Part shown: one piece after another, positions 7,618-10,485 of the stretch
Layout: every line of letters begins with the position of its first letter
Position numbering within the stretch: the first letter of the stretch is position 1
NCBI GenBank assembly: GCA_027604005.1
Contig: JADGJT010000527.1
Location: 2,685 to 13,169, forward strand
From: Dinochytrium kinnereticum
Taxonomy: Eukaryota > Chytridiomycota > Chytridiomycetes > Chytridiales > Chytridiaceae
DNA: 10,485 nucleotides
Direction: 5' to 3'
Translations under genes and position numbers: made by a program
Notes under the pieces: generated by a model
Seen by the model: only the letters and a program-made list of their open reading frames with translations
Database searches by the model: none
What the model was told of the DNA's origin: nothing

Positions 7618-9799
7618 TCACTGTAGAATCGGAATCCCGAGTGTATCAAAATGCGTCCTATCCCCAAACGCGATCGAGCTCAACCGATTGTCGTTCTTCA
7701 GAATCCCGGATTGGGGCCTTGCGACGTTCATGATCCCGTCCCTGGGTCTGAAGAAGGAGTGGGTTGTGGTTTCGTAGGAGTGGGATTGGTGGCCTTGTGT
7801 TCGGAGGGGGAAGAGGAGTGCTGCTGCCACCGACTGATAAGAGGTGTGAGGGGGGGGGGAGAGGGGGGGTGAAAATAATGCTGTTAGCGTGGGTTTGGGG
7901 TGCGTATAGATGGATGGAGTGATCGTGAAAATGATGTAAAGAGTTTTGGAGGATGGGACTTGAAAAGATATAGCGGAGGATTTAGAGAAAGAAATGAACT
8001 ATGAGGACCAAAGCCATAACTTTGAAGAAAAAAAAATAGGCAGATAGAATCACAGCCAAGTTCAACAGTAGGATTGATGAGTTCCAAATGAGCAGATGTA
8101 GAAAATTGAATCACACCAATATGAATCACCACCACCGAAAGATAAGAAAATATATATATAAAAAAAGGCGCGCACCTCATTTCGAAGAATGAGACGCTTA
8201 ACAGAAGCGGGGGGAAACCAAAACAAAGAACAAAACAAAAAACAAACTCACCTTTGGCGCCACACCCATAACCCTCCCATCTACCCCCGGATCCCTATAA
8301 AACTGCGCATTCGACGTAATGTTATCCCCCATAGGATACTCCCCATTCAAAGCCCCCATAAAACTCATCTCACCCCTCTTGACCCTCTCCACCCTCTCCA
8401 CCTTCCCCCCATAATCGACAAAAGCATCACCCGAAGTCGACCTTCCAACCCCCCCCTCATCCCCAAACTCGAAATTCGATCTCGTGATGTTGGCACCGGC
8501 GATGGGAAACGTCGGAAACGGTGCAGAAGGGTACGCCTTGAAACTCTCACTGGTGGTCGTCGTGCTGCTGCTGAATTTGTACTTTGTTGGATCTCCGGTC
8601 ATGATGGAGGATCTGTACATGTTGGTTTGGAGGGAGGGGTGGGGGGCGGTTGAGGGGTGCGTGGCGATAAGACGTGTGGCTTCTCGGTGGGTTTCGTCGG
8701 CCTCTCTGAGGGATTTGGAGACGTCTTTGTTGGGTCTTAACGCTCCGATGGAACCGAGGTTGGTGCCGTCACCTATGTAGATGGAGGGTTTGCTGTCTTT
8801 GGCCTTTTTGCGGGCGTCTATGTAGGTTTGGAGAGGGAGGGAGGTGTAATCTTGTTGAGTGATGGTGAGGCCGGTCGGTTTTTTGGTCTCGTCCGTTTGA
8901 ATGCTCTCCCCAAATGCTATGCTGCTTCTCCCTCGCTCTTTCACAATCCCATCACTCTCATCACGTGTCGTTGGAGCAGCGGGGTGGGGGTAACTGGCCT
9001 TGCTTGTCGTTGTAAAGTTCGACAGGTACCTTGGGTCTCCTTCCATCACCGCTCCTGCGGGGGGTGCCTCGGCTTTTTGGGTTATACCGTAACTCCTTGG
9101 AGGATGACGAACAAACGATGAAGATGCAACGGATTCGTAACATTGCTGTTTCTCTCTATCTCCTTGTGGGATGCTTGTCCCCACTCTTGGACAAGCCTGA
9201 GCGGCTCTCACGCCACCAACGGCATTCGTGTGAAAATGATACGCGTCTTGATTCGTCGTCACAAAACTCCTGAACCGTTTATCATCAATCGGTAAATCCT
9301 CTCTCGTCTTCACACCAACATGAGCGGCAGCCATGATCAACTCTGTCCTTCCCTCCCAATTCTCAAGTCGTCCATCCACCCTCTTCCCGACAAACCGTCT
9401 CGGCGGATCACTCAAACAATTCTCAACAGGACTCTGATAAGACTCGGTCGTGACGCTCTGAAATCGATCCATCTGCTGCTTCCTCCCATCCCCAAACACA
9501 ACATGAATCTCATTGCTGTTGGATATCCCCAACGCTTTTCCAGCTGGCGTCCTCTGCGTCTCTCGCTCCTGAGACTGAACGCTGTGACGTCCGTAATCAA
9601 CCTTCATCGTTGAAGAGAACTGCGTCGTCCCACCAAACACGTTGAAATCTCCCATCATGATGTCGCTGCCGTTTGTCACCCGAGAGACGGGGGGAGGGAA
9701 AGGGGGAAGGGGGGGGGCAGCTCCACCCATCAGAGTCTTTGGCGGGGACCTCGTTGAGCGTCTTGCTGCTGTGGATGAGTCGGGGGTCGTGTTGGGCAT
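7618..9799 (-). CDS. Repeat protein resembling axonemal microtubule stabilisers (SAXO/TEX45-like)
   Basis: Two exons, 9799-8252 and 7833-7618, join in phase (AAG|TCG) to 1764 nt, 587 aa. The intron (8251-7834, 418 nt) has a GTGAGT donor and an ATCAG acceptor behind a C-rich tract. The protein has no signal peptide or membrane span. It is built from about ten degenerate units, roughly [ST]-x-I-x-x-G-D followed 10-30 residues later by F-x-[ST]-T-x(3-5)-[YF]. Examples: SDIMMGD (45), IHVVFGDG (98), TSIPQGD (208), AVMEGDP (250), SSIAFGE (292), PSIYIGDG (338), SSIMTGDP (397), SNFEFGDE (441) and SSIAFGD (568). The C-terminus carries SFFRPRDGIMNVARPQSGIL before the last unit. Spaced short repeats of this type resemble SAXO/TEX45-family axonemal proteins, which is why I suggest a flagellar role; this is resemblance, not proof. 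The chosen start lies 44 residues before the first unit. The frame stays open to an ATG at 10096, but those 99 extra codons look non-coding. Confidence 0.7.
9689..9717 (+). other. G-quadruplex-like tract within the coding exon
   Basis: Four G runs (6, 3, 5 and 9 G) are separated by loops of one to three A. The sequence lies on the template strand of the - strand gene; the coding strand is C-rich and encodes a Pro-rich stretch (LPPFPPP, residues 31-37). Whether it folds is unknown. Confidence 0.6.
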
Positions 9800-10096
9800 C
9801 GCTCTTGAGAGATTTTGGGTGGGGGTGGGGGGTTGGCTGCTTTTTGGTTGGGGATTTGATGGACGTGAGTGTTGGTGGATCGCCCGTTCACCCCCCCTTC
9901 CCGCTGGATGGGAAATCCTTGTCGCGTTTTTGGATGTTGGACGTGACAGGTCGCACGGTGGGGTTTTCTCATTTTGGTTTTTTTCATCTTCTTTTTTTCG
10001 TTTCTCGGTTGCGTTCCAACTTCCCAAAGGCAAAAAAATAAACGAATTCTTGGTTTTTGTGCATGCTCTTGCAATCACAAACACGCTGAACATCAC

Positions 10097-10485
10097 GCCA
10101 TTAAATCAAACTGCAGCCATGTGTAAGAAAAAACCCAACAACAACAACACCAAAAAAAGAGTAAAATAATAAATAATTTCCAACCAACGCCTCAACTCAG
10201 AAACCCAACCGCCGCCTCGGCTTCTGCCTGCGTGTATGGCTCTTCAACCTTTTTTAAATCGAAAAGAAAAAGGAAAGAATGGCGCAGCTCTTGGCGAGAC
10301 GTCAGGCTCTATCAAGCAAGGTCCAGAAATAACCCCCCCCCTCACCCCCACCAAATTAAAACTAAGTAATCAAGTAAAAAGAAACCATTAGCACTGTAGT
10401 CATATAAAAAGAAACCAAGAGACAAACCCACCCCTAACTTTCCAGAAAAGAAAAAGAAAAAAAAGGAGAACCCCCCCGTCAGAAT
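10097..10485. other. Upstream flank of the repeat-protein gene, no gene recognised
   Basis: This A/C-rich stretch contains AAC and A-run simple sequence (about 10125-10165), two C7-C8 runs and a TATAAAAAG at about 10403 on the + strand. It should contain the promoter and 5' leader of the - strand gene, and perhaps the start of a promoter for a gene to the right. I see no coding exon. Confidence 0.5.

Noticed and set aside
8189..8653. A 154-codon + strand open frame opposite the 3' end of the repeat-protein first exon.
   Set aside because: Its Pro/Leu/Ile/Arg-rich composition is the antisense of G/T-ending codons on the other strand. It starts inside the intron and has no recognisable domain.
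9642..10169. A 175-codon + strand open frame opposite the 5' part of the repeat-protein gene.
   Set aside because: It is rich in Gly, Arg, Phe and Ser from G/T runs and overlaps the - strand exon that carries the repeat units. There is no independent support.
10403..10411. TATAAAAAG near the right edge, considered as a promoter TATA box.
   Set aside because: The region is A-rich, there is no downstream gene within the window, and a single match in such sequence is likely by chance.

Overview
The window is nuclear DNA of a eukaryote, most likely a zoosporic (flagellated, chytrid-type) fungus. The reasons are dense genes on both strands, many short introns (mostly 39-83 nt, with GT/AG borders and CTAAC-like branch sites), very short intergenic gaps, a fungal-style augmin subunit 6 of the kind filamentous fungi have, and a repeat protein resembling axonemal microtubule-stabilising (SAXO/TEX45-type) proteins, which only a lineage with a cilium would keep. 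The lineage is inferred; no marker gene proves it.

Layout from left to right. (1) 110-175, + strand: probable last exon of a gene that begins outside the window, followed by an AATAAA at 213. (2) 262-1669, + strand: six-exon gene for methylthioribulose-1-phosphate dehydratase (MDE1/APIP, methionine salvage), 249 aa. (3) 1944-5904, - strand: a 17-exon gene that I assembled exon by exon into a 992-aa protein with the HAUS6 N-terminal domain, a coiled-coil middle, a basic disordered part and an acidic tail carrying a three-fold repeat. This is HAUS augmin-like complex subunit 6. (4) 6272-6873, + strand: five-exon gene for V-type ATPase subunit F (VMA7/ATP6V1F), 120 aa, whose first intron is GC-AG. 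(5) 7618-9799 (possibly from 10096), - strand: two-exon gene for a repeat protein of about 587 aa resembling axonemal microtubule-stabilising proteins. The remainder, about 10.1-10.5 kb, holds no recognisable gene.

MDE1 and the augmin gene converge, and their poly(A) signals cross. The augmin gene and VMA7 diverge from a shared 367-bp region. VMA7 and the repeat-protein gene converge across about 740 bp. The genes do not form one pathway: they are a housekeeping enzyme, a vacuolar proton-pump subunit, a spindle microtubule-branching factor and a probable flagellar protein. The least ordinary things here are the C-terminal repeat of the augmin subunit, the splice-site usage (GC-AG and many GTT donors) and an oscillation of strand composition that appears in phase with splice junctions. 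I found no RNA gene, CRISPR array, transposon or viral element.
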